Part shown: piece by piece, positions 31,497-43,756 of the stretch
How the letters are laid out: every line of letters starts with the position of its first letter
Numbering within the stretch: the stretch's first letter is position 1
Assembly (NCBI GenBank): GCA_963969495.1
Contig: OZ018329.1
Coordinates: 73,601,912 to 73,665,911 of the forward strand
DNA: 64,000 nt
Direction: 5' to 3'
DNA from: Ceratothoa steindachneri
Lineage: Eukaryota > Arthropoda > Malacostraca > Isopoda > Cymothoidae
Made by a program: the position numbers and the translations under genes
The notes under the pieces: model-generated
Database searches by the model: none
Seen by the model: the letters and a program-made list of their open reading frames with translations, nothing else
Told to the model about the DNA's origin: nothing

Positions 31497-33910
31497 ATGC
31501 CCAATGATGAAAAAAAAAACATCTCCCCTTAATTTTCCCCAAAACAACGGAGCCGCCCTCGTGCAGCTCCACAAAAAAGATGGAGGTCCCCTCTCTTTGC
31601 TTGCGCAGGGGACCCTTCATACCTCTTTAACCGAAGAGGAGGCTTACTCCTCTCCTACGCCTACTGGTGTAGGGGACTCCCCCTCACCCCCTTCTCTGGA
31701 GGTGCTTTCGGGCACCTCCCTATCTCCAGCGGCAGTCCCTCCTTTGCTTTCTAAGGGGACTGCCAAGAAAGCCAGCAGGCAGCCCATTGCCGACCGGATC
31801 TCGTGCAAGCGGCTCAGTAGGGCAAACCCCATTAAGGGGGAGAGGGAAGCCAGGCCCCTTCGGTCGCTTCCCTCAAAAGACCTGTTGGCAAAAATATTAA
31901 ACCTTGCCGGGGTCAAGGCCTGTGCCTCCCCACTAAAGACTTATGACGCTGCCAAGGGGACCTGCGATGTCCTGGGAGGGGATGGCCAAATGGAGGCCCC
32001 TTCTGTGATAGACATGGTCCTTGAGGAAAACCAGCCTCAGACGATAGGGCCTTCAATGGGGGTGAACCCGGGCTCGGCGCCAAGCACCGAACCCGAATAC
32101 GCCCCTATGCAAGGTCCTCCTCAAACGGCTGTGGATTCTCAGGCAATACAAGGAGGGGAGGGATCTCCTCCGGATGATGCCCCTGCGACCACCAGGACCT
32201 TTTCCATTTCAGAGAAGGACCTGACAGAGGCCGGTTCATCTGGCCTGGGGGCTTCTACCGGCGGGGGTTAGAAGCGGGTTCATTCCCCGCCCTCCTCTCC
32301 AAAAAAGAAAAGGACCAAAAAGACGAAGAAGACTCGAAGCTCATCTCCATCCGCGGGGGCTACGGGGACGGATGGGTCTGCTGCCACTTTGGCAAGCGAC
32401 CAAGCCAAGATCGGCACATCCGGCCCCTCTGCCCCCCTGGGTACGGAGCTCCTGACGATGACAAAGACCAAAAGTGCACAGGGCGGAGCCTCGATAACAT
32501 CGAGGCCCCTCATTCAGAGGTTACCTGGCGTTTTCGAGCCCGCTGGCTTCAAACGATTCCTCGTTATTCGCTCCACTGATGGCACCATGTTGTCCAAGGG
32601 CAACATGATCCATCAGAGGAGAGGATTAGCTAGTGCAATTGGTAGAGAGCCAAAGGTGACCCGTTTCTCGGACGGCAGCCTTCTGGCGAATCCCGCCGAG
32701 GTGGCCAAGATAAGTGCTCTTCGGACACTTCATGGCACCCCGGTGAGTGTGACGCCACACTCTACCATGAACTTTGTGAAAGGAGTAGTTTATGCGAGGG
32801 AACTCGTTGACTACTCCTTGAGGACATCACCCTAGAGCTGGCCGACCATGGATCGGTCAAGGCGAACGTGTGATGAGAAAACAGGGAGGGGCCTCGAGAC
32901 CCACCCCTACACTCTTCGTCACGTTCGACTGTTACAAGCTCCCTGAATCGGTGCGTGCCGGTTGGTACCGCTACCGCGTGAAGGCATTCGTGCCACTGCC
33001 GCGGCGGTGCTATTACTGTCACCGCTTCGGCCATACGAATCACTACTGTAGACGTGCAAAGTCGGGGTCACCCGAAGTCTGTGTAAATTGCTCCAAGGTC
33101 GCACACGATATTTCCAAATCGTGTGTGGCAAAGTGTGTCAATTGCGGAGAGTTGCACCCTGCTTCTTCGAAGCAATGTGATGCATATCTCCTTGAGAAAG
33201 AAATCCTGGCCGTTCAGGCCCAGGATAGACTCTCATTCTGCGAGGCTAAGGACTTAGCCCTGGCGCGCCCGGCTCTGCCTGGGACGTCATATGCCTCAAT
33301 AGTTAGAAAGGCACGCTCTGCTCCTGGCCCATCCAGGCCAACGAGCACGGTTGTTTCCGCGCCCATTCGGAGCCCTTCTGTGGGCTCTACCCAACCCGGG
33401 CGCTTTCCTGGTAAAGCTGGCGGCAAAAAGAGTTCATACCCAGCCCCGGCTAAAACCAGGGCTCCCCCCTCTTGCCCTAGCGTGGCCGTTTCCCGCAAGG
33501 CGAAACGGCCACGCGCCTCCACCGAGTCGTTAGACTCACAGGGGGCAACACCCCTGAAGATGGTCGCTAGGCCATCTTCGGGGGTTCCTAAAGCTGTTCC
33601 CCGAAAGAAGGACAGCAACAAAGGAGCTTCGGCTCCTTCGCCCACGCCCTGTGGTGGAGCGAGTGGCTCGGAGACGGTGGTTCCTCGAAAAGAGGGCCCA
33701 CCGCCTCCGAAGCCGAAACGCCCGCCTAAGATTTCGAGGCGAAGGCAGGAAAAGACTCGCATGGCCAGCCAAACCTTCCCCAATAAGTCCCTGAAGGCGA
33801 CAGCGCTTTTTCCAGGCAACAGCGCCCGGGGTTCTGCCCCCGGGAAGCCTACGGCCATTCCCGTGAGGGTCTTCAGTTCGAGGAGGGCCCCCGCGTCTCC
33901 TCCGAGCTAG
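31497..33910 (+). pseudogene. LINE copy B ORF1 (gag-like, CCHC zinc knuckles)
   Basis: The equivalent start ATG is at 31497, but a frameshift follows within ten codons. The body runs in the 31438-32271 frame to a TAG just before the basic patch. A second frame, 32389-32835, holds GVFEPAGFKRFLVIRSTDGT. A third, 32870-33910, holds the best-preserved knuckles of the window: CYYCHRFGHTNHYCRRAKSG, CVNCSKVAHDISKSC and CVNCGELHPASSKQC. It then has a Pro/Ser/Lys-rich tail ending RRAPASPPS at TAG 33908-33910. The three-knuckle arrangement matches I/jockey-type ORF1 proteins. Confidence 0.87.
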
Positions 33911-36900
33911 GCCTGGAGGGCATATTCCTTCAATGAAATTGCCGTGGACTCCGGGCCAACTGGGAGCAGCTGCGAAGGCTCGTCTCGTCTCGTTCCTCGT
34001 TAGCTATCGTTTTGCAGGAGACCATGCTAGGCGCGTGCCCCCTGCCCGCCCTCCCGGTGTACAAGGGTCTTGCGCCCCTACCACCGCGGGATGGCCGGGC
34101 TGTGGGATGCGCGGTTTACACCCGGCATGATGTCTCCGTTCTTCCTTTCTCTTTAGATACCTCCTTTCAGGCAGTGGCTGTGCAGCTGCACCTGGATAGG
34201 AGGTATACTATCATTTCTGCGTACATTCCACCGTCAGCTGACTTCGACGCGGAGAACTTACGCCGCGTCGTGGCACGGTTGCCGAGACCCTTTCTCTTGC
34301 TTGGAGATCTGAACGGCAGGCATCCTCTCTGGGGAGATTACTCCATAAATCCAAGGGGACAAGTCCTTGCCGATCTGATCGAAGAGCTTGAGATGGGTGT
34401 CCTAAACGTGGATGAGTTTACGCATCACTGTCCAAGAAACGCTTCATTTTCTTGCCTCGACATATCTTTGTGCTCTTCGGATGCACAGCCTGATTTTGAT
34501 TGGGGGTGGTCGATGACCTCCATGGTAGTGATCATTTTCCTGTTCAAATATCATTTTCAGAGCAACTGCCGCCTGAAAGACCACCTCGGTGGTGCTTGGC
34601 GCAGGCGCGGTGGCCGGCATTTTCGGAAATGACTGAATTCTCTATCTCAGTCGATGAGTTTAGGTCGGTAGATGAGGCCGTTGAGTTCTTCTCCGGCAAC
34701 CACATCGCCGTGGGCCTGACTACTATTCCTAGGACGTCTGGCCGTTTTGCTCACCGACCACTCCCAGGGTGGTCGGCCGAGTGTGAGACGGCCCTCAAAC
34801 AGAAGCGTTATGCCTATATGCGCTATAAGCGCCGCTCGAACGATTTCACTGTCGCTGAATTTCGTCGAACTAGGGCTAGGTTCCGGTTTATTTCGAAGCA
34901 CGCCCGCCGCTCTTCGTGGCGGGCATACGTGTCTTCACTTAACGGGAAGACCCCTTTAACTGAGGTGTGGAAGCGAGTCAAAAGGATTTGGGGCAAGTTC
35001 TCGCAGGACCCCCTTCCCATTCTCCAGGAGAATGGGACCGCAATCTCGGACCCCGCGTCCGTGGTGGAATCCTTAGCGACCGCTTTTTCCGCATTCTCTA
35101 GCCGTGATGCTGCTCCGCCAGCATTCAATGCACGTCGTGATGTCGCGGAAGGCTGCCGGCTGGACTTTACCTCCAGAGGCGGAGAACCCTTCAACGACAA
35201 GTTTACTGTGAGTGAGTTGCGTTCCGCTCTCGCTTCGTGCGCGGACACCGCCCATGGTCCGGACGATGCCCCGTACGCCATGCTTCGACACCTGGGTGAG
35301 CGAGGCATGGCCTTTCGTTAGATTTGTTCAACAGGATCTGTGTGAAAGGTCTTCTCCCAGACTCCTGGCGAATCACTACTGTGCTCGCCTTTCGCAAGCC
35401 GGGGAGAGATCACTCTACTCCGCCTTGTTTTTGCCCAATCTCTCTAACTTCTTGCATGTGCAAGTTGATGGAGAAATTGGTAAATGTTAGATTAGCCTAT
35501 TTCCTGGACAGCGGATGCCATCTGTCTTCTGCACAGTTCGGCTTCCGCAAGTTCTACTCCACTTCGGATGTTCTGCTCCGACTAGAAAATGCCGTCTGCG
35601 AGGCTTTCCTTCGTAGACAACACTACTCCACGGTGTTTTTTGATCTGGAGAAGGCCTATGATACCGCATGGCGATATGGTATTATGGAGACTCTCCACAT
35701 GATAGGGGCGAGGGGACGCCTCCCAATGTTTATATCTGAATTTTTGCGAGATCGTCGATTCCGCGTACGGGTGGGGGGAGTCCTCTCCGGCCCAAAGGAG
35801 CAGGAAGAGGGTGTCCCGCAGGAAAGCATCCTCAGTGTCACACTCTTTTCCCTGAGCATCAACGGCATCACCTCGGTGCTCATGGAAGATGTTCTCGCTA
35901 CGCTCTACGTGGACGACCTTTCGATCTCTTTTGGCGCGGCCCAGATGTCAACTCTAGAGCGTCGACTCCAACAGGCATTGAAGCGCGTCTCTCGCTATGC
36001 CGAAGCGCACAGGTTTCGGTTTTCTTTGGCTAAGACTAAGGTGGTGCACTTCTGCCGCCATCCTCGGCTTCACCATGACCCAGGTTTGTTTCTTAATGGG
36101 GTGTGCCTGGATGTGGTTGAGTCGCACCGTTTCCTTGGTTTTGTATTCGACCGACGCCTCACCTGGGAGGCTCATATTCGCAGCCTTAGGGTCTCTTGTA
36201 CCCGCAAATGGACATTCTCCGTTACTTGACGTTCAGCGCTTGGGGCGCTGATAAGGCTACTTCCCTACTTTTTATCGATCCTTTGTTCGTTTTAAGCTCG
36301 ACTACGGATACGAGTTTTATGCATCCGCAGCCGAGCGTTTATTGCGGAAGGTGGATTCGATCCACCACACCGGCCTTCGCCTTGCGACCGGTACCTTCCG
36401 CACTTTCCCTATTGAGAGCCTGTTGGTCGTTGCTGGGGAGATGCCCCTCGCTCTGCGCTGCGTGCAGTGCATCACTCGCCTGTACGCTCGAGCCCGGCAC
36501 CTCCCTCAGTCTCCAACAGCTCTCACTGCATCCGCAGCTGATCTTGATGGTGCCTATGCCGCCGAGAGACGCAAGTTATACCCTAAGCCCTTTGGGTTTA
36601 GGGCCAGGAAACTCCTTCGAGAGGTAGATATAGCTCTCGGGCAAGTGGCGCCCCTGATTCTGCCCAGGACGCCACCCTGGATGGTACCACATTTGGCTAT
36701 TTGTCGCCCTTTTTGGAACACACATCGTGTCACGCTGGAACCGTGCCAGTGTATACGGATGGCTCCAAGTCCCAAAAGGGGGGTGGCTTCCAAGCCGTAT
36801 TCCTTCTGTTTGAAGTCAGCGGGGCTCTACCAGGCACTGCGTCTGTCTTCAGTACCGAGCTGGTGGCACTACACCACTCGGTACGGGAGATTACGCGACG

Positions 36901-37555
36901 TGCCCGGTTCGGAGGCCGAATTGTGATCTATAGCGACTCACAAAGCGCCCTGAGTGCTCTCGGAGCATTGGAATCTCCGCATCCCCTGGTTCGCGATATT
37001 CGCGACGCCGCGGTTTTGGCGAGCCGGGCAGATGTCGAGATTATCTTCTGCTGGGTTCCTGGACATGTAGGAATTGCGGGGAATAGGCGCGCCGATGAGG
37101 GCGCCAAAGAGTCCGCGAGGACTCTGCGACTGGACCAGCATTTCGCTCTTCTTCACACCGACTACGTGGCAGAAATACAGGCAGCTCTTAGGACTGCTTG
37201 GCAAAGAAGATGGGAGACGGTCGAAGGGAACTTAAAGTTGCGTGCCATTGCGCCGCGACTGTTCCCATGGACCTATTCCCCAATGCCGTGGTGGCTTCAG
37301 GTTGCTTTCTGTCGTCTCCGAATCGGGCACACTCGTGTGACGCATCGCTATTTGATGGAGCGCTCGCCTGCGCCCTATTGCAACGACTGCGTCGTCCCCA
37401 AGACTGTTCGGCACATTCTTGTCGAATGTCCCAGTCTGGGTGATCTTCGCGCACGATACCTGTCCTGGTACTGGGATGGGCGGGGTCGCTACCGCCTGTC
37501 CCTTGTACTCGGGACGGATTCGTGCACATTGACTTTTGGACTTGTTGACTTTTGA
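33911..37555 (+). pseudogene. LINE copy B ORF2 (endonuclease, RT, RNase H)
   Basis: Five open pieces follow one another with frame changes near 34495, 35320, 36210 and 36700. The endonuclease carries FLLLGDLNGRHPLWG (about 34310) and SDHFPVQISF. RT carries RPISLTSCMCKLMEKL in changed form, VFFDLEKAYDTAWRYG (35634), GVPQESILSVTLF and YVDD (35906-35917). About 30 codons that copy A carries before RNase H are missing near 36704. RNase H has VPVYTDGSKS, STELVALHHSV, YSDSQSAL and WVPGHVGIAGNRRADEGAKE with its last Asp. The tail PYCNDCVVPKTVRHILVECP gives a C..C..H..C motif. The final frame 36701-37555 is open for 284 codons. Confidence 0.88.
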
Positions 37556-37889
37556 GGGAAGGCCGGGTGCCTTCCCCTTTATTTAAGGTTCTTTTTGTTG
37601 TTTTTTCTGTTGTTGTTGTTTTGTAGGTTGCACTCTCCTGCACCGGGGAGAGGGGGACCTCCCCCCGCTGCCGGAGATTGCTTCCTGGTTTTTCGAATTT
37701 ATATCATTGTTACGTTTTCATATTTTTATTTTAAAGTGGCCTAGTTTTGGCTGTCGTGTTTTTCGGCGACTTATGCCCAAGTGGGCAGTTGCCACATGGG
37801 CTCTGTAAAAAAAAAAAAAGAAATCTTGCAGTGTGGGCTACTGCGAGAGGTGATGCGCGATTGCATGCCGTGTTAAAAAGAGGGTCACC

Positions 37890-39756
37890 ATGCCCAATGA
37901 TGAATATAAAAAAAAACAACCCCCAACTTTCCCTGTAACATCAACGGAGCCGCCCTCGTGCACCTCCACCGAAAAAATGGAGGGATCCCCCATCCTTTGT
38001 GCTTGCGCAGGGGACCCTCCATACTTCTTTAACTGCAGAGGAGACTTACTCCTCTCCTAGGCCTACAGGTTTAGGGGACTCCCCCTCACCCCCTTCTCTG
38101 GTGGTGCTTTCGGGCACCTCCCTATTTCCAGCGGCAGTCCCTCCTTTTCTTCCTAAGGGGACTGCAAGAAAGCCAGCAGGCAGACCATTGCCAACCGCCC
38201 CTCGTGTACGCGGCTCTGTAGGGCAAATCCCCTTAGGGGGGAGAGGGAAGCCAGGCCCCTTCGGTCGCTTCCCTCAAAAGACCTGCTGGCAAGAATTTTA
38301 AACCTTGCCGGGGTCAAGGCCTGTGCCTCCCCACACAAGACTGGCGACACTGCCAAGGGGACCTGCAATGTCCTGGGAAGGGATGGCCAACTGGAGGCCC
38401 CATGTGTGATAGACATGGTCCTTGAGGAAACCCATCCTCAGAGGGTAAGGCCTTCAATCGGGAGGAATCCGGGCTCGGCGCCAAACACCGAACCCAAATC
38501 CGCCCCTATGCAAGGTCCTCCTCAAATGTTTAGGGTTTCTGAGTCAGTACAAGGAGGGAAGGGATCTCCTCCGACCGGTGCCCCTGCAAACACCAGGGCC
38601 TTATCCATTTCGGAGAAGGACCTGTCAGAGGCCGGTTCATCTGGCCTAGGGGCTTCTGCCAGCGGAGGTGAGAAGCGGGTTCATTCCCCGACCTCCTCTC
38701 CAAAAGAGAAAAAGACTAAGAGCAAAAAGAGAAAGAAGACTCGGGGCTCCTCTCCATCCGCAGGAGCTGCGGGAACGGATGGGTCTGCTGCCACTCTGGC
38801 AAGCGACCAAGCCAAGATAAGCACATCCGGCCCCTCTGCCCCTCCCCCTGGTTGCGGAGCCCCTGACTAAGACCAAAAGCGCACAGGGCGGAGCCTCGAT
38901 GTCATCGGGGCCCCTCATTCACAGGTTACCTGGCGTTTTCGAGCCCACTGGATTCAAACGGTTCCTCGTCATTCGCTCCACTGATGGCAGCATGTTGGCC
39001 AAGGGCAACATGATCCATCAGAGGAGTGGATTAGCTAGTGTAATTGGTAGAGAGCCGAAGGGACTCATTTCTCGGACAGGAGCCTTCTGGCGAATGCGGC
39101 GAATCCCGCTGAGGCGGCCAAGATAAGTCCTCTTCGGACACTTGATGGCACCCCGGTGAGTGTGACGCCGCACTCTACCATGAATTTTGTTAAAGGAGTA
39201 GTTGTTTGCGAGGGAACTCGTTGACTACTCTATAGAGGACATCACCTTAGAGCTGGCCGACCATGGGGCGGTCATGGTCGAACGTGTGATGAGAAAACAG
39301 GGAGGGGCATCAAGACCCACCCCTACACTCTTCGTCACGTTTGACTGACAAGCTCCCTGAGTCGGTGCGTGCCGGTTGGTACCGCTACCGCGTGAAGGCA
39401 TTCGTGCCACTGCCGCGGCGGTGCTATTACTGTCACCGCTTCGGCCATACGAATCGTTCTTGTAGACGTGCAAAGTCGGGGTCATCCGAAGTTTGGGTAA
39501 ATTGCTCCAAGGCCGCACATGATAAGTCCAAATCGTGTGTGGCTAAGTGTCAATTGCGGAGAGCTGCACCCCACTTCTTCGAAGCAATGTGGTGTATATC
39601 TGCTCGAGAAAGAAATCCTAGGCCGTGCAGGCCCAGGATCGACTCTCATTCCGAGAGGCATCGAGACCAACCCCTACACTCTTCGTCACGTTTGACTGTG
39701 ACAAGCTCCCTGAGTCGGTGCGTGCCGGTTGGTACCGCTACCGCGTGAAGGCATTC
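37890..39756 (+). pseudogene. LINE copy C ORF1 with internal duplication
   Basis: It starts MPNDEYKKKQPPTFP-like at 37890 with several frameshifts. Recognisable parts are the Pro/Ser-rich region, GAGTDGSAATLASDQAKIS and GVFEPTGFKRFLVIRSTDGS (38935). The knuckles are CYYCHRFGHTNRSCRRAKSG and VNCSKAAHDKSKSC, whose first Cys has become Trp. The PESVRAGWYRYRVKAFV segment appears at about 39350 and again at about 39710, the second time followed by the ORF2 tail. Confidence 0.8.
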
Positions 39757-40180
39757 GCTCTTTCTCACACTGACTACATGGGAGGAATACGTGCAGCTCT
39801 TCGGACTGCTTGGCAAACAAGATGGGAGACGGTCGAAAGGAACTTAAAGTTGCGTGCCATTGCGCCGCGACTGTCCCCATGGACCTATCCCCCAATGTCC
39901 CGACGGCTTCAGGTCGCTTTCTGTCGTCTTCGAATCGGACCCACTCGTGTGACGCATCTATTTCTGAAGGAGCACTCGTTTGCGCCCTATTGTGACGACT
40001 GCTTCGTCCCATTCTTGTCGAATGTCCCAGTCTAGGTGATCTTCGCGCACGTTACCTGTCCCGGTACCGGAGGGGTGGGGTCGCTACCGCCTGTCCCTTG
40101 TACTCGGGACGAGTGCTTGCACATTAACTAGTGGACTTGTTGACTTTTGGGGGGAGGCCGGCCTTCTCTCTATTATTTAA
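39757..40180 (+). pseudogene. LINE copy C ORF2 tail only
   Basis: From the jump point the frame reads ALSHTDYMGGIRAALRTAWQ and continues LKLRAIAPRLSPWTYPPMS and CRLRIGPTRVTHLFLKEHSF, then APYCDDC with the rest of the Cys/His motif damaged. It ends at TAA 40178-40180. No RT or RNase H catalytic residue is present. Confidence 0.8.
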
Positions 40181-40439
40181 GCAGTTTTTTTGCCTTTGGT
40201 TTTGTTTTGTTTTTTGCTTCTTTTTTTTTACCTTGTAGGTCACGCGCTCCTGCGCCGGGTGGACCTCCCCCTGACGCAGGAGCTTGCTTATTACTCGCTT
40301 CCTTTTTCCATTTTTTTTTGGGGGGGTGGTTGTTTTTATCTTTTTGAATTTGATTTTAAAGTAGCCTAGTACTAGGCCAGTATTTAATGCTGCGTTTAAT
40401 GCCCAAGTAGGCAGTCGCCGTATGATCTCTTAAAAAAAA

Positions 40440-43400
40440 CCGCTTGAAAGCCCACCTAGGTTGTGCTTGGAGCGGGCTAGGTGGCCTGCATTTCAGGAAG
40501 TGGCTGAATTCTCTATCTCAGTCGAGGAGTATAGGTCAGTAGATGAGACAGTTGAGTTCTTCTCCGGCCACCTCATTGCCGCGGGCCTGACTACTATTCC
40601 CAGAACATCTGGCCGTTTTGCACGTTGACCACTCCCTTGGTGGTCGGCCAAGTGTGATACGGCCCCCAAACAGAAGCATTATGCATACAATCGCCGCCCG
40701 AACGATTTCACTGTCGGTGAATTTCGTCGGCTAGGGATAGGTTCGGGTATATTTCGAAGCATCGAAGCACGCCCGCCTCTCTTCTTGGCGGACATACGTG
40801 CCTTCACTAAACGGGAAAGATCCCTCTAGCAGAGGTGTGGAAACAAGACAAAATGATTCGGGGCAAGTTCTCGCAGGACTCCCCTCCCGTCCGCCAGGAA
40901 GAGTCTAATCGCAATCTCGGACCCCGCATCCGTGACGGAATCCTTTGCGACCGCTTTCTCCGCATTCTCTAGCCGGGATGCTGCTCCACCAGCATTCAAT
41001 GCACGTCGTGATATCGCGGAAGGCCGCCGGCTGGATTTTACCTCGAGAGGCAAAGAACCCTTTAACGACATATTTACTCTGGGTGAGTTGCGTTCTGCTC
41101 TTGCTTCGTGCGCGGACACCGCCCATGGTCCAGCCGATGTCCCGTACGCCATGCTTCGACACGTGGGTAATCAAGGCATGGCCTTTCTGTTAGATTTGTT
41201 GAACAGGATCTGTGTGGAAGGTCTTCTCCCAGACTCCTGGCAAATCGCTACTGTGCTCGCCTTTCGCAAGCCGGGAAGAGATCACTCTACTCCGACCGGT
41301 TTCCGCCCAATCTCTCTAACCTCTTGCGTGTGCAAGTTGATGGATAAATTGGTAAATGTTAAATTAGCCTTTTTCTGGATTGCGAAGGCCATTTGTGTTT
41401 CTCGCAGTGTGGCTTCCGCAAGTTCCTTTCCACATCGGATGTTCTGCTTCGACTGGAAAATGCTGTCTTCAAGGTATTCCTTCGTAGACAGCAATTCACC
41501 ACGGTGTTTTTCGATTTGAAGAAGGGTAATTATACCGCATGGCGATACGGTATCATGGAGACCCTCCACACGATGGGGGCAAGGGGACACCTCCCGGTCT
41601 TTATATCTGAATTTTTGTGCATTCGACAATTTCGCGTACGGATGGGGGGAGCCTTTTTCCTGGACAGCGGAGGCCATCTGTTATCTGCACAGTGCGGCTT
41701 CCGCAAGTTCCACTTGCGATGGGACGCCTCCCAATGTTTATATCTGAATTTTTGCGAGATCGTCGATTCCGCGTACGGGTGGGGGGAGCCCTCTCCGGCC
41801 CAAATGAGCAGGAAGAGGGTGTCCCGCAGGGAAGTGTCCTCACTGTCACACTCTTTGCCCTGAGCATCAACGGCCTCACCTCGGTGCTGCCGAAAGATGT
41901 TCTCGCTACGCTCTACGTGGATGACCTTTCGATCTCTTTTGGCGCGGCCCAGATGCCAACTCTGGAGGGTCGACTCCAATAGGCATTGAACCGCGTCTCT
42001 CGCTATGCCGAAGCGTACAGCTTTTGGTTTTCTTTGGCCAAGACTAAGGTGGTGCACTTCTTCCGCCATCCACGGCTCCACCCCGACCCAGATTTGTTTC
42101 TTAATGGGTTTGCGCCTGGAAGTGGTTGAATCGCACCGTTTCCTTGTTCTCGTATTTGACCGACGCCTCACCTGGGAGGCTCATATTCGCAACCTTAGGG
42201 TCTCTTGTACCTGCGCCATGGATATTCTCCATTCCGCGACGTTCAGCGCTTGGGGTGCTGAAGGGCTACTGCCTTACTTTTTTATCGATCCTTTGTCCGT
42301 TCGAAGCTCTACTACGGATGTGAGTTTTATTCATCCGCAGCCGAGCGTCTATTGGGGAAAGTGGACTCAATCCGCCACACCGACCTTCGCCTTGCGACCG
42401 GTGCCTTCCGCACTTCCCCCATTGAGATCCTGCTTGTCGATTCTGGATAGATGCATCGACAAGAGTTGCCGTGCATAGTGCATTACTCGCCTGTACGCAC
42501 GAGCTCAGTGCCTCCCTTTTTCGCCAACGGCTCTCAAAGCATCCGCAGCTGATCTCGACGGTGCCTATGACGCCAAGAGACTCTAGTCATACCCTAAGCC
42601 CTTTGGGTTTAGGGCCAGGAAACCTCTTCGAGAGCTAAATATAGCTCTTGGGCCGGTGGCACCCCTGGTTCTGCCCAGAACGCCACCCTGGATGGTACCA
42701 CCGTTGGCTATTTTTCGCCACGCTTCTGCTCCCAAAGCTTGTACAGCTCCGGGAGTATTGCGTTCGGCCTTTTTGGACCATATCTCGTGTCACGCTGGAA
42801 CCGTACCAGTGTATACAGATGGCTCCAAGTCCGAAGAGTGGGTCGATTTCCATGCCGTATCCCCTCTGTTTGAATTCAGCGGGGCTCTACCGGTCGATGC
42901 GTCTGTCTTCATTGCTGAATTGGTGGCAATACACCACTCGGTACGGGAGATTAGGCTACGCGCCCTGTTCGGAGACCGGATCGTGATTTATAGCGACTCA
43001 CAGAGTGCCCTGGGTAATCTTGTGGCATTGGAATCTCCGCACGCTCACGTTCGCGATATCCGTGATGCCACGGTTTTAGTGAGCCAGTTGGATGTCGAGA
43101 TTATCTTCTGCTGAGTTTCTGGACATGTAGGAATTGCGGTGAATGAGCGCGCCGAGGAGGGCACCAAAGAGCCTGCGAGGACCGGGCGACCGGACCAGCG
43201 TTTCGCTCTTCCACACACATACTACATTGCAGGAATACGGGCAGCTCTTTGGACTGCTTGGTAAAGAAGATGGGAGACGGTCCAGGGGATCTTAAAGTTG
43301 CGTGCCATTGCGCTGAGACTGTTCCCATGGACCTATCCCCCTCGTGTAACGCATCGCTACCTGATGGAGCGCTAGCCTGCGCCCTATTGTGACGACTGCG

Positions 43401-43594
43401 TCGTCCCCCAGACTGTTCGGCACATTCTTGTCGAATGTCCCAGTCTGGGTGATTTTCGCGCTCGGTACCTGTCCCGGTACCGAGATGGACGGGGTCTCTA
43501 CCGCCTGTCCCTTGGACTCGGGACGAGTGCGTGCACATTGATTGGTGGACTTGTAGACTTTTTGAGGGAGGTCGGCCTTCTCCCTTTTATTTAA
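40440..43594 (+). pseudogene. LINE copy D ORF2 remnant (RT, RNase H)
   Basis: Pieces in order are AEFSISVEEYRSVDETVEFF; an RT N-terminal block FRPISLTSCVCKLMDKLVNV (about 41300); FFDLKKGNYTAWRYGIMETL, where the catalytic-region EKAYDTA is altered; GVPQGSVLTVTLFALSINGL; and YVDD (41914-41925). RNase H follows with VPVYTDGSKSEEWVDF, FIAELVAIHHSVREI and YSDSQSALGNL. A stop replaces the Trp of the WVPGHVG motif. The tail has APYCDDCVVPQTVRHILVEC. At least six disruptions are present. Confidence 0.84.
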
Positions 43595-43756
43595 CTTCCT
43601 TGCTTCCTGTTCGTTGCCTTTTCCTTTTTTTTATTTTTAGTGTTGTTTTTTTGTTTGTTTGTTTTTTTAATCTTATTTTAAAGTAGCCTAGTACTAGGCA
43701 GTTTTTAATATGGCGACTAATGCCCAAGTAGGCATTCACGAGATAAGCTCTTAAAA
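40440..43756 (+). mobile_element. LINE copy D, 5'-truncated with mosaic RT
   Basis: It begins CCGCTTGAAAGCCCACC within the endonuclease end, directly after the tail of copy C. It runs through RT, RNase H and the 3' untranslated region to GCCTAGTACTAGGC (43686-43699), with a short A-tail near 43753. In RT the sequence jumps back about 300 bp at 41650-41653 and forward again at about 41715. It is the most decayed of the four. Confidence 0.85.

Larger units (their letters stand above)
30959..37823 (+). mobile_element. LINE copy B of the tandem array
   Basis: It begins TTCTCGTACCCC directly after the A-tail of copy A, a point equivalent to about 24183 in copy A, so only the 5' leader is missing. 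It contains ORF1 (31497-33910), ORF2 (33911-37555), a 3' untranslated region and an A-rich tail at 37807-37823. It shares with copy A the TGA at the start of the endonuclease, indicating recent common ancestry. No target duplication other than possible A residues is visible. Confidence 0.88.
37824..40439 (+). mobile_element. LINE copy C, 5'-truncated and internally rearranged
   Basis: It starts TCTTGCAGTGTGGG right after the tail of copy B, within the leader equivalent to about 24597 of copy A. It contains ORF1 to the knuckle region. A roughly 100-bp segment of ORF1 then occurs twice (39307-39404 and 39658-39756), and the sequence jumps straight to the end of RNase H (39757), skipping nearly all of ORF2. 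The 3' end keeps GCCTAGTACTAGGC and a tail at 40432-40439. Copy D follows immediately. Confidence 0.86.

Noticed and set aside
23880..43756. Array as a single host multi-copy gene family
   Set aside because: Units contain endonuclease, RT and RNase H motifs, A-tails and variable 5' truncations, which define a LINE rather than a host gene.
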